From Diphasiastrum complanatum (taxonomy: Eukaryota > Streptophyta > Lycopodiopsida > Lycopodiales > Lycopodiaceae): 64,000 bases of DNA. Below are positions 1 through 14,826 of the stretch, in pieces; the stretch's first letter is position 1; each line of letters opens with the position of its first letter. The notes beneath the pieces were generated by a model. That model searched no databases, was not told the origin of the DNA, and saw nothing but the letters and a program-made list of their open reading frames with translations. Location of the stretch: assembly GCA_029204225.1 (NCBI GenBank), contig CM055097.1, forward strand, positions 29,727,785-29,791,784, read 5' to 3'. A program made the translations under genes and the position numbers.

Positions 1-2115
<2,115 letters not shown>

Positions 2116-2153
2116 TGTCTTCATGCTTTTGCTTGTTTCATTATGTTTGGCAA

Positions 2154-2240
2154 CCCAAGGGAGTTGGCTCAATTGGTTAACGCTTGACATCCAAAGTTTC
2201 TTTGGTCTCAAGTTCGAGCCTTCCATTGGAAACCAAGAAG
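2154..2240 (+). mobile_element. Short tRNA-like retroposon with 15-bp flanking direct repeats
   Basis: An 87-bp segment carries a good polymerase III A box (TGGCTCAATTGG, 2165-2176) and a B box (AGTTCGAGCC, 2211-2220) at tRNA-like spacing. It begins near a GGGAGTT acceptor-stem-like start. It is flanked by a perfect 15-bp direct repeat, CATTATGTTTGGCAA, at 2139-2153 and 2241-2255. This is what target-primed insertion of a tRNA-derived SINE or tRNA pseudogene leaves. There is no poly(A) tail and the acceptor stem does not close, so it is not a working tRNA gene. Most plant SINEs are longer, so it may be a truncated head. Confidence 0.7.
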
Positions 2241-2255
2241 CATTATGTTTGGCAA

Positions 2256-4477
2256 GGAGATCAGAAAGTAGAAGCGGCACAATCCTCTCTTTCTTGAGAA
2301 TGGCAAAAATGGTAGAGCGTTGTGTAAGAAAGTATTCATAAGGTGTTTCATGTTTTGCCATCTTATCTTTGTGCTTTCATGCATGCAACATTATGCTTTG
2401 TCTTATTCTTGCAAATATGGGACCCTCTATTCTTACCATTTGAATGCTATTTGTGCTTTCATGCATGCGACATTATGCTTCTTCTTCATTCCTCCCGTTT
2501 GTAGCAAGGGCAAGGGATTGAGTTGAAGCTTGAGGATTTTGATCTATGTGCCTCTTCGTCATCTCTCTCGTACAGTGCATATCTTACACAAGTCATATTA
2601 CTAGATGCTTCTTTCAGTGTGAGGATTAAGCTCCAATAGCCAACATAAAAGCCAAACAAAGAGCCAATGTGCTTTCAAAAAGAAGAAAGAGAATAACAAA
2701 AGTGTTTCCTTATTAGTTTGAGCCCATACTACGCCCTATTGTACTCACCTCGTGAATCCACCAAACATTTCCCTATTCTAGATCCAGAATATATCCAGAA
2801 TTGCCACCAAAACCTAGGTGGAAGGAATTGGATAACATCGATCTGAGAAAAACTACCGCCCAACACAAGAGGCTCCTCACTGCAGCTTTATATCATCATT
2901 TGCAGCAAAGATCTGGTTCTCAAGCCAATCCATGTACCAAAAACTCTCTCACTAAGGGTTCATTCCAAAAAGTTGCCTAGTGTACAGAAAATTAATTTCT
3001 GGAACATGGTTAGCCAAAAAGTTTTCATTTTAAAAAAACAATCAGATATAATGTGTCCCATACGTTTACAGTTGAAGAATTATAAAGCACCTGTAACTCT
3101 TGATATTGGAACAAAGTCCATACATACTTTCCATAACACACTTGCAGGAGTATGAGGTAATAGCTCAAAAATCTTCATCCACAAACAGTATTACAACCCT
3201 CATGACGAATTATTTATTCACATAATTAAACAGACGTATCCAAATCAAAACCTCCACATCTTTTTACTCAATGTCAAACCACTCGATGTATATTGAAATT
3301 TTGTTCAAGTCATCTTTTGAAACAAAGAAAACCAACTAAGAGCACAGAACAACCCTATATTCTTTTGGCATGGACGAGTGTAAAATAGTCGGTCTTTTGT
3401 TTTGAAGTGTCTAAATGCTAGTGCTTCACAAATTAAGATGTCAATGGGCTAGCTAGATTATCAGAGCAGAAATGACAAAACTTAAAGCCTCATGGACCAC
3501 TATATTTGATTCCAATAATTCACCAAGTAAAACAAGGACATTAACGAGAGGTAGCTGAAAAGATGATGTTATTGCATAAGAGGTTATTCTACAACATCTA
3601 CAAACACTCAAATTCTAATTCAATGCCAACATGTGCACACAAGAATATGCAATTGACATTTATAGACTTTCACGAACCACTGCCATGAAAACGGAGCTCC
3701 AAGATAAAGATACCCAGGAAGATGTCATTGAACAGAGATAAAACCTCACATCAACAAGAAAGTATTTCATAAATCAGAAATCCATATTATACAGATAGAT
3801 GTTCGCCAAACATACTGGCTTAACTCTCAATTAATCTTGTGCCTCTATAGAATAGAACTTTGAAGATGTCTCCAAACATTTGATACTTTATTTGGATAAA
3901 GCATCCAAAAAAACACTCTTAGCAGGTAGGCAAAGAGAATAATATCTCAATATTGCTGCCTGCCAAGTCTGCTAGAAAATGCAACGTAGCATTTACAGAT
4001 AGTTGCCATCCTAGAAAAAGTGCAGCTGTTGATATCAACATGCTGTATACCTAGAATGGAACTGCTTGCCTGGCCGCAATCCCACACAAAAAAGCTTGCA
4101 TTCAGGGGATTGTCAAACTATGAAGCACATCAGGTTTGATTCACTAACATTAGCAGAAGGTTCTGGCTGGAAAATCCATGCACTTTGGATAAATCCATCT
4201 TCAGCAAAATAAAACTTCATAAGAATTCAGCCTGGAATGCATGAATAATGATGTAGCTGGGCAAACTGGGTGACAACTCGCGCACACAAGCAGAGCTGCA
4301 TAGACAGTCACAGAACTTCAAAGCTAGTTGTCCGTGCAATTCCGTCGTCTCGCAAAGTACAGGCACCATACGACCAACGACACTGGTCTCCCACCCGCTG
4401 AACAGTCATCTCATTTTGATGGTTGAAGCCTCTGCTATGAAGGGAATCTGGATACAAACTTCCTTCCGACGCCATGC
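2256..4477. other. Flank downstream of the TIC gene, no gene seen
   Basis: A short imperfect duplication is centred on TTTGTGCTTTCATGCATGC (about 2369-2400 and 2451-2482). No coding region is recognisable. The part next to 4478 must include the 3' UTR of the minus-strand TIC gene, but I cannot place its poly(A) site. Confidence 0.4.
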
Positions 4478-7400
4478 TCACCCTACTTTTCCCGAATATG
4501 AGTCTGCAGCTTGCTGTTTTTCATCATGAACATGAAGGGCTCCAGCAGGATTTTGAGGTGGTTTGACTGCTGATGCAACTGGCGTTTGAAGAGCATTCAT
4601 CGGTTCCAAGCCAGAGCCTTCCATAGAGTCACAGCCACGTTTTAGTGAGATTTAGTATAACGACAAGTTTCGTAAGAAAACCTCGGACTAGATTTTGAGT
4701 TGGGTCTAGACACTTCTTTAAAAAGCATAGAAGTGAAAGAAAAAAGAAAGGTACAGAACTTTACAAGCAGAAAAATGAAAAGAATTGTAATTCATAAATT
4801 ATGAAGTTTGGACTGTTACCAGACGAATTCTTCTGGCCAGAAGATTTTGCAGTCCCGGGGGTTGAAGTTGCTTGCATGTATAGTCCAGCTACTGAGTGGA
4901 ATAGAGGGCTCATTGCTTGTGACTGGCCCAAGCTTGTGCCATTTGATGAGGCATATTGAGAGTGGATGGAAGTGGGGCCAGTGCTGATGTTTCTATGAGA
5001 GGCAGAGTTACCCTGAGTAGAACTTGTTGATGACTTTGACGTAGATCGCGGACTGCCTCTTGCTGTTGCAACTTGGTTCAAGGAAGAACCATCAGAAGCT
5101 ACTCTGGCATAATTTGTGCCATGTCCAGCAGCAGGTGCTCCCATCACTAGAGCTTGTGAACCACCATCCGAATTGGATACAGTTGGAGCTGGCAGAGACT
5201 GCAGATGTGAGACATTGGTTTGATGCGAATTTTGCGGCTGTTGTTGCAAAAGCAAATGATGAAATTCGTGTAAATGTAGGCTAGATGGTTGCTGTTGAGG
5301 CTGAGAAGATGAATCTGATTGTTGTTGCTGTACAGATGACTGCTGCTGCTGAGCGTGGGAATGCAACAACTGCTGCTGCTGTTGCTGCTGAATAGAAGGG
5401 TGGTGCCTCATTTGAAATTGCTGATGATGTTGCAAAGGACTTTTAGCTGTCTGTTGCTGCTGCATTTGATTTGAGGAAGATTGTTGCACCATCGCATAGG
5501 AGTGTTGTTGCTGTGCAGATACTGGAAAGGATGAAAAGTGCTGCAATGGCTGTGACAGCTGTTGGTGCTGCTGATGTGATGACTTTGAAGGCAAACTTTG
5601 AACAGTTTGGCTCGTGCCTATCTGTGCTGGCATAGCATTTGATCGCTTTCCAGAATGTCCTCCAGACGACTTTTGAGGTAGAGAACCTGAGCCTTTGCCA
5701 TTTGATGCAATCTTGCCAGTTGAAAGACCACTAGACTTAGAGGCACCCGGTGATTGATGTGATAAAATGGGTGGGGAGGAAGAAGGTGCTGATATGGAGG
5801 ACGGAATGCGTAACCCTGCACTTGGGCTCGTGAGAGCTGGCTGATTACGAAGCTGCTGCCCCTGGGTCTTGGTCATAGCTGCAGCAAGGAGAGCTTGAGG
5901 CCCTGCAGCAGTGGATCCTAAGGAAGCTCTTTGAGAAGGTTTCACTTGAGCATTTGCAAAGGCTTGTATTTGCCTTGCACTTTGTGAGTTTGGAATGGTT
6001 TGTCCTAGGTTAGAACCTTGCCCTTGTACCTTAGCTGATGAAACACCTGGACGATCAGAGTAGGTGGGAAATGACTGAGATGACATTGAAACAGCTGCAT
6101 TACCTGAGGCAGCTACTTTGGCTCTTAGCCCAGCATGCTTTGATTGATGGTTGACAGGCGAAGCTCCAATTGGAGCACCAACTGATGTAGGCGTATTTGG
6201 ACGGGATGACAAAGCTCCAGAAGCATGGCCCAATGGTGCAGAGATGCCTGATATCTGAGAGTGTGTTGAACCACCACCATTAGCGCTTTGTGAAGAGCCT
6301 TGGGGATTTGAAAGCGTGTCGACATCTGCTCTAGAAGGAACAGAAGCAGTCCTCTTCACCAATATTCGATCTTCCAAACTCTCTCGACCTGCGCTGGAAT
6401 CCCCAAAGTTATTACCATCTAAAAGCATGCGCACTTCTTCTGCTCTAGCAACTGCCCTTTGGGACTGCAAAGAGCGATGCTGCTGCTGAGTTTGTGGCAT
6501 AGAGTGTGAAGATGATTGGACATTAAGGTTATCCCTTGCCTGCGGCTGCTGGGTATAATTTCTAGCAAGATCCATCATATTCTGAAAGACTGCATGGCCT
6601 TGAGGAGCCATTACAGCAGCAACAGGAGCAAGTCCCAAAGGTCCTGCCCCAGCAGAGGTTTTGGAAAGAGAACCAGTGTCATAAATTTTAGAACCTTGCA
6701 CATCTGACGCTTTGCTATTCAATTGCAGGGTTGAACTGCCTCTTCCAATACTGCTCATTGCAAGAGCTTCCAATCCTTGAGTTGTAGCAGGAAGTCTATA
6801 AGGCATATTCCCATACATTTGAGAAGCCTGGGCTTCAATTTCCTTCAAGCTCATTTGCAGAGCTGAACCAGCTCCATGTTGCCGTGCAACAGCTGTCTGT
6901 TGATGCTGTTTTGGAGACTGCACAGATTGCTGCTGAATCTGAGAGCGTACCGAAGCTTTGTGTTGAGGTGTTTTTGCAACCTGTTTCCCGCTTACTGGAG
7001 TCATAAAGTCGTAGTCTTGGACATGTCCTGGCAAGACCTGAAATGATGTTCCCAAAAGAGAGTTCGGGAAAGCGGTTTGGTTTGAGGTCAAATTGTTCGA
7101 TTGCTGCCCATGTGAATTTCTGTGTAGGGAAAAACTTCTTCTTGCTGACCCATCATCAGATTCCAGGTTGCCGTCCTTTTCCAACCCCTGATGCAACCCT
7201 TGTGATGACTTGGTCGGTGATTGTGGCTGTGGTGGTTGTTGCTGCTGCTGACTGCTCCCCGTAGTTAAGAAGCTTCCAACACCCTGTGCTTGTGACTGTT
7301 TTTGAGTAAGACCTGCTACTACATCTGGGAGAGATTGGCCCTGCTGAGGTGGAGGATGCACCAAATGCATACTATAGTAAGGGTTATTGAAATACTGAGG

Positions 7401-10400
7401 TGCCTGCATAACACACCAAAATTAGAGAAAAGGAAAGCCAAAAAGACAGATCATAGGCTGTGATCCATTGGTGTTAAATGATAAACATTCTAACCTGCTG
7501 TCCAAGATATGGACCGCCACCAAAAGCAAGAGGTGTAAAGTGAGGTGGAGGAAACGAGAATGAGAGGTTATTCTGTTGAATGACTGCATCACGATTTATT
7601 GCATTCAAATAGTTGCCACTAGCCATCACGTTCGCGCTGCTCCCTGTCCCATTTGCTGCTCCTGTTACCCCATTCCCTGTGCCTGTTGTAGCAACATTGG
7701 GAGGGAACAAAATGGGGAGGCCAGCCTGCACTCGAGGAGGAGAGAAAGTTCAACGCAAGAGTCTATATGTAGATAACTGATCTACTCACCATGAAACCCA
7801 AAAAACATTTATCAAATACGTAACGGACTGCCTGGAGTAGACATATTGGCAACAGACACTATACAAGCATCAGAAAACTATATAGATAACTGATCTACTC
7901 ACCATTAAACCCAAAAATATTTATCAAATACGTAACGGACTGTCTGGATTAAACATATTAGCAACAGCCACTATACAAGCACCAGAAAACCATCATAACC
8001 TCCACTAACTAGCACTCTTTGAGCAACAAACCTGAGGACTTGTTGAAGGCAGCTGCGCTGAAAATAGCTGCTGTGCTGTAATTTGCCTTTTAGAAACAGA
8101 ATCAGCAAGTGATGGGGGTTGCCTTTCCTTTTCACCAGGCTCAAGTGAGGAAGGTAAAGCAGTAGCCTCAGGCACTTGATCACTTGCTGCTCTCACCGAA
8201 AACCCGGCTGAAGCTACTGCGTTCCCTGAAGATGCCCCAGGCACACTGGATCCTGGAAACATCTCTGCGTTGTGACTGAGGATAGCCTCAAATGGTGGAA
8301 ATGCTGGATTGAATGCATGTGAGCTGGCTCTATGGGAATTTGATGAGCTCCCAAAAGGATTTGTGTAGAAAGATTGGCGAGCCATACACTGCTGCATCGC
8401 AATTAGATGAGCAATGTACACATGAGTAGAACAGCGTTTCCTTGATTGTGGAGGCTTCATAAGGTAAGGTGGTAACTGCAGACAATGAAGCCACTCATCA
8501 CTGATTTGAAATGCTCATTAGGACTATAGAGCAGCAGTGACAGGTGCATCCAACCATATGTTGTTCATCCTATGACCTAAAAGAATGAGAAAGTGATTAA
8601 TACCTGTACAGTCTTCTCATCTGACATCGAAGCACCGGCCAAGGCAGATACACCTGGCCAAGCTCCCACGGCTGCTGCTGCCATTGCTGCTGCAGCCGAT
8701 CCATAGTATCTGACCAAAAAAGCAGGAAATATGTCAGCGTTGACTAAATTTTCGATGACCATGATTGCAAAAGAAGATCAAACAAAACTGCTAATGCATT
8801 TCTTTAGTTTGCATTCTCTTACTATACACGTGACATATCATATGTGATTCTTACTGTAAGTCCAGCCAAGATAGTAATTTTGCAAGGATACATACCCCAG
8901 AGGTGATAGACTTTGCGTCCACCCAGCCAAACTATGCGTCGAAGGTACAGTTGCAGCATCGCTTGGAGTACTGAGTGTTAGTTTGTTTGCACTTTCAGAT
9001 GCCAAAGACAATGATGAAGGCATTTCTGAAACAGCTACCAGACAAATGGTGACAAAACATCAGCACAGCCAACAAACAGAGAAGCCTTAAAAAAGGATTC
9101 ACAAATCTCAGACCATCTGTGCTACAATAATTGATTGAAAAGATCTGTTTGAATCCTCTACAACATGAGAGAGAGAGAGAGAGATGCTAAGTAATCTCGA
9201 ACCTACAAATAGCGTAGTATGTCCCTACCCGGTTTGTCTGCTGTCTTCTCTGTGTTTGCCAACTCCCATGGTAGTTTAGGAGCACTTTCCAATTTAAATT
9301 GGCGAGATTGGTTGTTCATCTTTTCCTCATTGTTAGATGCTTCTTCAGCTTCTTGCTTTTTAGGCAAAGAACCAGAAAAAGTTCCGTCATCAAGAGTCAG
9401 CTTTTGCTCCTGCACCTCTCTTGCTTTCTCTTTCGACTTTTCCATATTATTCTCCTTTAATCTCTGTTGCTCCTTCTCAAGCCATGGTATTCTGACAGGT
9501 ACAGCCATATCAACCTGGAACGACAGCACCAAAGCTGGAGTTATCGGGCGGCAAAAGACAGCATACATTATTCATAACAAAGGTCTTAAGAGACAAGGAT
9601 CAGAATTCTCTCCGTGAACTCAAATCGGAAGAGAAAGCTAACCACGTAGAACTCACATTTCCATTTTCTTGTGCTTCAGAAATTTCCGGGGCTGAAACAA
9701 CTGGTATTTGCTCCTTTGTGACAGCTGATAGTGCCTTTGGAGATTTCTACAAATTGCAGGACGAATACTTATCAATAATTGCCCAAGTTGTTGCTCAAAT
9801 ACCCAAAAAAAGAGACCAGCATTTGTTACTGCAACCTGTAGCTGATGACGATGGTTCAAAGTAGCAGTAATTCATAGACTGAAAGTTCTCATGAACACAA
9901 AGAACAGAGAGGAAGTTTACCATCAAGTTGATCTCAACATTGACAGGGGGGTTCGAGTCACTTGAAGGTAGCGATTTTGGTTCCCTGCAAAAAGATAACA
10001 AAAAAGTAACGTTACTCGGAGGGTTGGGCGCTGAACAATTGTACCTCAGAGTTATTAAAGACCTAATTATGAAAAGACCAATTGGCAGTAACACAGGTAC
10101 CTCATTTCAGCAGACACGTTTATGGACTCGTCCAAGACGCAAGGGCTGTTTTCAATGGTTTCCACCTCTCCAGCTGGAAGAAGAGCAACTGAGGAATTTT
10201 CAAGGACAGCATTTTCCTTGGAGGAATCCAAAGGTTGTGCCTTCTGATTAGCCTTGGGAGATGATGTTTCCAATTTGGTTGCAATGTCCTCAGCCACAAT
10301 TGGCTTTGCAGCCACATGCTGGTGTTCATCAGATGACCCCTCATTATCTCTTGAAGAATGACCAGTATCGGTAACAAGAGGGGTTTCAGTCACAAGGGGC

Positions 10401-12440
10401 AACAAATTAACGCTGCTTGTTTTGGTTTCTGAAACCACAGCAGTTTCTGCCCCCGACACATTATGATCAGGCTCTCTTGGAGCTGGAAGTGATCCACCAT
10501 TGGCTGCTTGCGTTGTACGAGCATTTGCGAAAGACCTTATTTGGGGAGTATAGCCTGCATCTTCCTGTCGAGGTCGAACTCGCGGGCGTTTCCTTTTGGG
10601 TGCTGTGACTGCAAGCAGAAGGTGATAGTTAGCAACTCTTCCAATGCAATCTTCTACTAGAAAACGAATGTCACTGAATTAAGAATAATACCTTCTCCAG
10701 AAGGTAAAGCTGGTTGTGGTGGACAAACAACTGGAGGACTAGACTGCACGACTGGAGCAGAAGGTTGCAGAGGAGAGGAGGCATTGATGACAGGTTCACT
10801 TTTGACAATTTCCACAAGAGCAGAAGTTGTTACGACCGATCCAGGCAAGGAAATTGCCGTCCCAGAAGAGTGTTCAATCTTAGTGCGGTTGGGTTTTATC
10901 TCCGCACTAGATTCAGGAGCAGGCGGGTGTGCTTGATTTACCATCATCCTTGCGAAATCAGATAGTGCTTCTGCCACTTCAACTTCATTCTCTGAAAGCG
11001 AATTCGCTGTCTGCATGGACATAGAACAAAATCAAATCGGTAATCACATCAGTTCAGCTTTAAATGCAGATCCATACGGAGGTCATCGCTGGGGCATCAA
11101 TTTGATGATAGCAACACTAAGTGGCTGGCTGCTTCGTGAAAATGCAAACTCTGAGCTCACCTTAGGCATCTTCGAAGTTCGTGACTTTGAACCGCTTGGC
11201 TTCTGTAAGATCCAATAGGCAGCACACATTTCAAGAGGCTACTTACTCTAAGCCAAAAAAATTTCATCCTAGAAAAATTATCTGGAAGAAGCTGAAAATC
11301 GTACCGTCCGCTTTGTGGCAATATTGGAGGAAGAGGAAAGCACATTGGAAGGTGAAGCTTGGCGAGGGGATGCTGGAGCTGGAGAAGGATTAGAAGCCCC
11401 AACTTCTACATTCTGTGTTGGAAGCTCCGGGGTTCTCTTCACCATCGCTGCCACAGCATCCAAAACTAGTAAGCTATCAAACAAACAGCACCTTTCACCC
11501 ATCCAGGAAGAAGCAAACCTCCTAGAAAGCATTCATTATCACGCTACTGCAGAAACTTTCCACAGGTGATTGTCTTCTGGCCAGTTGAGGGAAAAAAAAC
11601 AGAACAAAGACCAACCGCTTCTGGCCTTTCTTGGAACTGCTAGCAGGTCCACTGCAATGCTTTCCACATCAAGCTGCTGCATGAAGAAGGCCACAGTTAG
11701 ATCTTCAGAGAAATAGACGTCTGCTGCACGAAGGAAGCCACAGTTAGATCCTCATCCAAAAAGATGCCGCAAAGCTATTAAAGGAGTCAGTTTTGATGGT
11801 AGCCTTTACCCTGGTCTGAAGCTTGGGCTTTCCAGGCCATCTGGGAATGGCTGGAGGGGGTGGATCGTCATCATCCTCAGATAATCCAATGTCTGTGTCA
11901 TCCGTGGCATCGTCGCCTTCATCCATGTGACTGTTGCGCGCCTGGATCTGCAACTCCTGGCGCTTCCTCTTAGTGCGTGAGTGGGAAACACCGGTTGCAG
12001 AGATCACTCTCTTCACCGAATACAGGCTACTGGTCTCTTTTTTCAGCCTTTCTCGTAATCTTGAGCTGTGGACCTCATCCATGGGGTCATCCTCCTCGCC
12101 TCCTGCACATCCATTCACCAGAATCAACCATCTGCTTATGGCACAAGCTCAAATGAGGACATAAAAGACAAAACAGAATGAAAATCAGGTGTACTTCTAA
12201 TCCACAGAAAAGAGATAAATTTGTTAAGGCGATATTTTACTTCGCGATCCAGATTGCCACAATTGAGAAAATTGAAACAGAGGTTATGCTCAAGATCTGC
12301 GATCTGGTCTACAGAAACTGCTTTGATGCAATCAGACCTGTTAAGTCCTTGAAGCCTCCGCTGGTACGTGCACGGCGAGGGGCAGAAACAGGGCCATTTC
12401 CTCCTGCTCCTCCTCGCCTGCCTTCACGAACTCTTTCCAT
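4478..12440 (-). CDS. TIC: TIME FOR COFFEE (TIC) homologue, nuclear clock regulator
   Basis: Fifteen coding exons read on the minus strand: 12440-12338, 12102-11810, 11676-11616, 11465-11305, 11010-10692, 10608-10101, 9984-9921, 9746-9657, 9514-9229, 9025-8896, 8709-8604, 8475-8032, 7725-7495, 7403-4820, 4617-4478. All junctions are GT-AG with matching phases and sum to 1839 codons plus stop. Family hallmarks in order: a basic start MERVREGRRGG preceded by an in-frame stop, an acidic DED tract, VPRKARS, APKRKRPR, a SLAGW...PLGY segment, and RKRCSTHVYIAHLI near residues 719-732. The 2.6-kb exon 14 encodes a Ser/Gln-rich tail with polyQ runs near residues 987 and 1540-1660. In Arabidopsis TIC acts in the nucleus to sustain clock amplitude and LHY expression and modulates jasmonate output through MYC2. 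It has no known catalytic domain. The last exon is the weakest call: its acceptor is AAG rather than YAG, and read-through of that intron would add a short different C-terminus. It is longer than the Arabidopsis protein as I recall it. Confidence 0.86.
7764..7990. repeat. Intronic tandem duplication, about 115 bp, in TIC
   Basis: The TIC intron between 7726 and 8031 holds two head-to-tail copies (about 7764-7878 and 7879-7990). They share GATAACTGATCTACTCACCA, ATCAAATACGTAACGGACTG and CACTATACAAGCA stretches and differ by scattered substitutions. Splice sites lie outside the repeats. Confidence 0.85.
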
Positions 12441-13400
12441 GAGGATCTAGAATATCATGGTAAATACAGCTACCCAGAAAGCATACAAAAACGTCGACAT
12501 TTTCTCATCAGAAAAAAGTGGGAAATCTTCAGAAATAACAAAAAACCATGGAAACGCATCTATCGATGACTCAAGAAAGATAAAGACTTCTGCAGATGAT
12601 TTGTAATTGGACGATTGATTTCTAGCGCAACGAAAAAAGGAAGGCAAATCTAGCAAAACAGGCCATAATGCTACGGTAAGAGATCGAAACTGGTGTTCTC
12701 AACACAAGGTTAGCAATAAAGTTGACCAAGACAGATTCCTCTTATAAACCAAAGCCGTTGCAAAGGCTTATATGAGAGCTTTAAAGAAGATGCCAGGGCT
12801 TCCAAAAAAGCTCCGTAGATCCGAAAAGCATAAGCAAACCTCTCAACATTCCAGGTAATGCACAGGCATAGAATATAGCGACTGAACCGTAAGCAGAAAA
12901 CAAGAACTTTCAGCCCCAAAAACTAAAGGAAGAAAAGAAGCAAGCCGAAGAAATCAGATGCATCAAATTCTAAGAAGAATTCCAACAAGCGAATAGAGAT
13001 GTTCTGGAGTCAATCCAGCCATGCGCTCTTGCTACAAGGATGGAAACATGAAAACGCTGACAAAGAATGTTCAGCACCCAAATCTGCTACACCTTGAAGC
13101 TTCCTTTCGGAAGAACGCAAGCCTCCAAGCCAAAAAGCCAAACAAAAGCAGGAAACCACGCACTCTAGCAAAGCCTACAAACTAAAATCCTCTCTCTTCT
13201 CATAGCATACCACATCCGCCCTTCCCTCACTCTCTCAATTCTCTCCTCATCCATCTCCGCCCGCCGCTCGAGCGTCTTCGTCTCTTCTCTCCCTCGCCCT
13301 CTCGCCCTCTCCTGTCTCCCCCTCTCTCTCTCTCTCTCTCTCTCTTCTTTCTGCTTTCGCTCTCACTGATCAGGGTATGTTTTTGCTTCGGTAAGCCAGG
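12441..13400 (-). promoter_or_regulatory. TIC leader: GA-rich 5' UTR and probable 5'-UTR intron
   Basis: Six bases upstream of the TIC start codon the minus strand has a good acceptor (TTCTAG, AG at 12448-12447). A donor-like GTATGC lies at 13210, so a leader intron of about 764 bp (13210-12447) is likely. The presumed first exon (about 13211-13350) is strongly GA-rich in the sense strand, with an uninterrupted GA tract at 13319-13343. GA/CT leaders are common in plant regulatory genes and bind GAGA-type factors of the BPC family. I see no convincing TATA box, and the transcription start is not fixed by the sequence. The 97-codon minus-strand frame over this tract is not taken as coding. Confidence 0.5.
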
Positions 13401-14826
13401 CCCGGTACCCGAGGCAGGGGGCAGTCCAGGGTTGGTAGCCTGGGGCAGCTTGGCAGGCCAAGGCTCGGTAGACCCATTGGGCCCAGGACACATTTTGACC
13501 TGAATCCAGATAAAATTCAATAATCAAAAATTAAAACTTAATTCTCCGGCCATCACTAACTAATTTAGTTTAATTTTTAATTAAACATTTTTTAATCCGA
13601 TAATAGAGCGGCCGTGGCTTTACAAAGACGCCTTTTCTTATTACCTTTTCTCGTGATGCGTTTTCTTCAAACTTCAGGCTTCAATTTTCAAACTTCACAC
13701 GTCAGATTCTCAGGGTCCATTCGCCACTTACCAACCATTCTGAAGGCCCACCTCGGCTGACGTGTCTCTTGGTTATTGGCTGCAACCCTTTATTTCAAAT
13801 CCTAAGCCGACAGGTGAGTGGAAGGTTACAGCCCAAGTTGCAATGTCCTTCAATTTTAAACTCATGAAAAATTCAAATTTCACACGCACCCCACAACAAT
13901 AATTCACAATGTCTTTTTGCAAGTGCATTGGCATGTAATGTATTTAGAAATGATTTTTGTAGTAGTCATCTTGTACATGTGGAAAGGGTCATTTGATCAA
14001 TTTTCATGATCCCATAAAGTTGAGAAAATATCATGAAAGACAAACCCTCCAAAGAAACACACACTAAAAAAAATAAACAAATTTAATGGAATCACCCAAG
14101 AAGATGAATAGTAGAAATAGCATTCCCCTTACACACTTTACACAAATGTTGATTGAAATTTATACTTCAAAAGGACATGTGTTGTAAATGAATCATTTTA
14201 CGTAATCTAATGAATCTCTTAGAATAAATATCAGCTTCTGAAAGTCTTTAGTAACATGTAAATTATAGCTTTTTGTATTAACCAAGAAAGCGATTCTAGT
14301 AGTAGAAGAGACTTGGCCTCCGTATAACGGATTTCCACCTTAGTTCAAAACATTTGAGGCGAACTTTTTTATACTTTATATTTCGATTGAACCGCATAAA
14401 AGTATTACCATGTTTGGAGAGCATAGGTTCCAAGATGTCCCATTTTCACATCTATTTGGACTCAAGCCTAGATTGTAGTGGAAACAATAATACCTCTTAT
14501 CAACCTCAACTATTGTAGAAGTTTTTGCAAAAACTAAACACAGTGTTATACTATAAACAACTTGTAGAAAACATCTCAATAGTGGGCCTCAAGAACTCTG
14601 AGTCGAATTGGTTAGAACCTACTTGATATAGATGTGGTCTACATAAGTTCTAACAATTTCCATGATGGTGTCAAAAATAGTTTGTTGAATGCAAGGAGCC
14701 GAGAAGCAAAGATACACCACTTAAGAAGAACTTTAGAAAAACCAGAATGTTAATGGCCATTGGGAAAGAATAATTAAGCTAAAAAGCTTAGTAAAACACA
14801 AAATCTTAAAATATTACTCAAAACCT
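13401..14826. other. Upstream intergenic region, no gene seen
   Basis: AT-rich sequence upstream of the TIC leader. I find no coding signal, tRNA or clear transposon end in it. Confidence 0.4.

Noticed and set aside
2154-2240. Functional tRNA gene
   Set aside because: A and B boxes are present, but the acceptor stem does not close, and the segment is bounded by target-site-like repeats.
5060-7264. Plus-strand frames opposite the large TIC exon
   Set aside because: They are shadows of the minus-strand coding exon; composition mirrors the CAG-rich sense strand.
13227-13520. 97-codon minus-strand frame as an upstream exon of TIC
   Set aside because: It is mostly the GA-rich leader. The family N-terminus MERVREGRR fits at 12440 with an in-frame stop just upstream.
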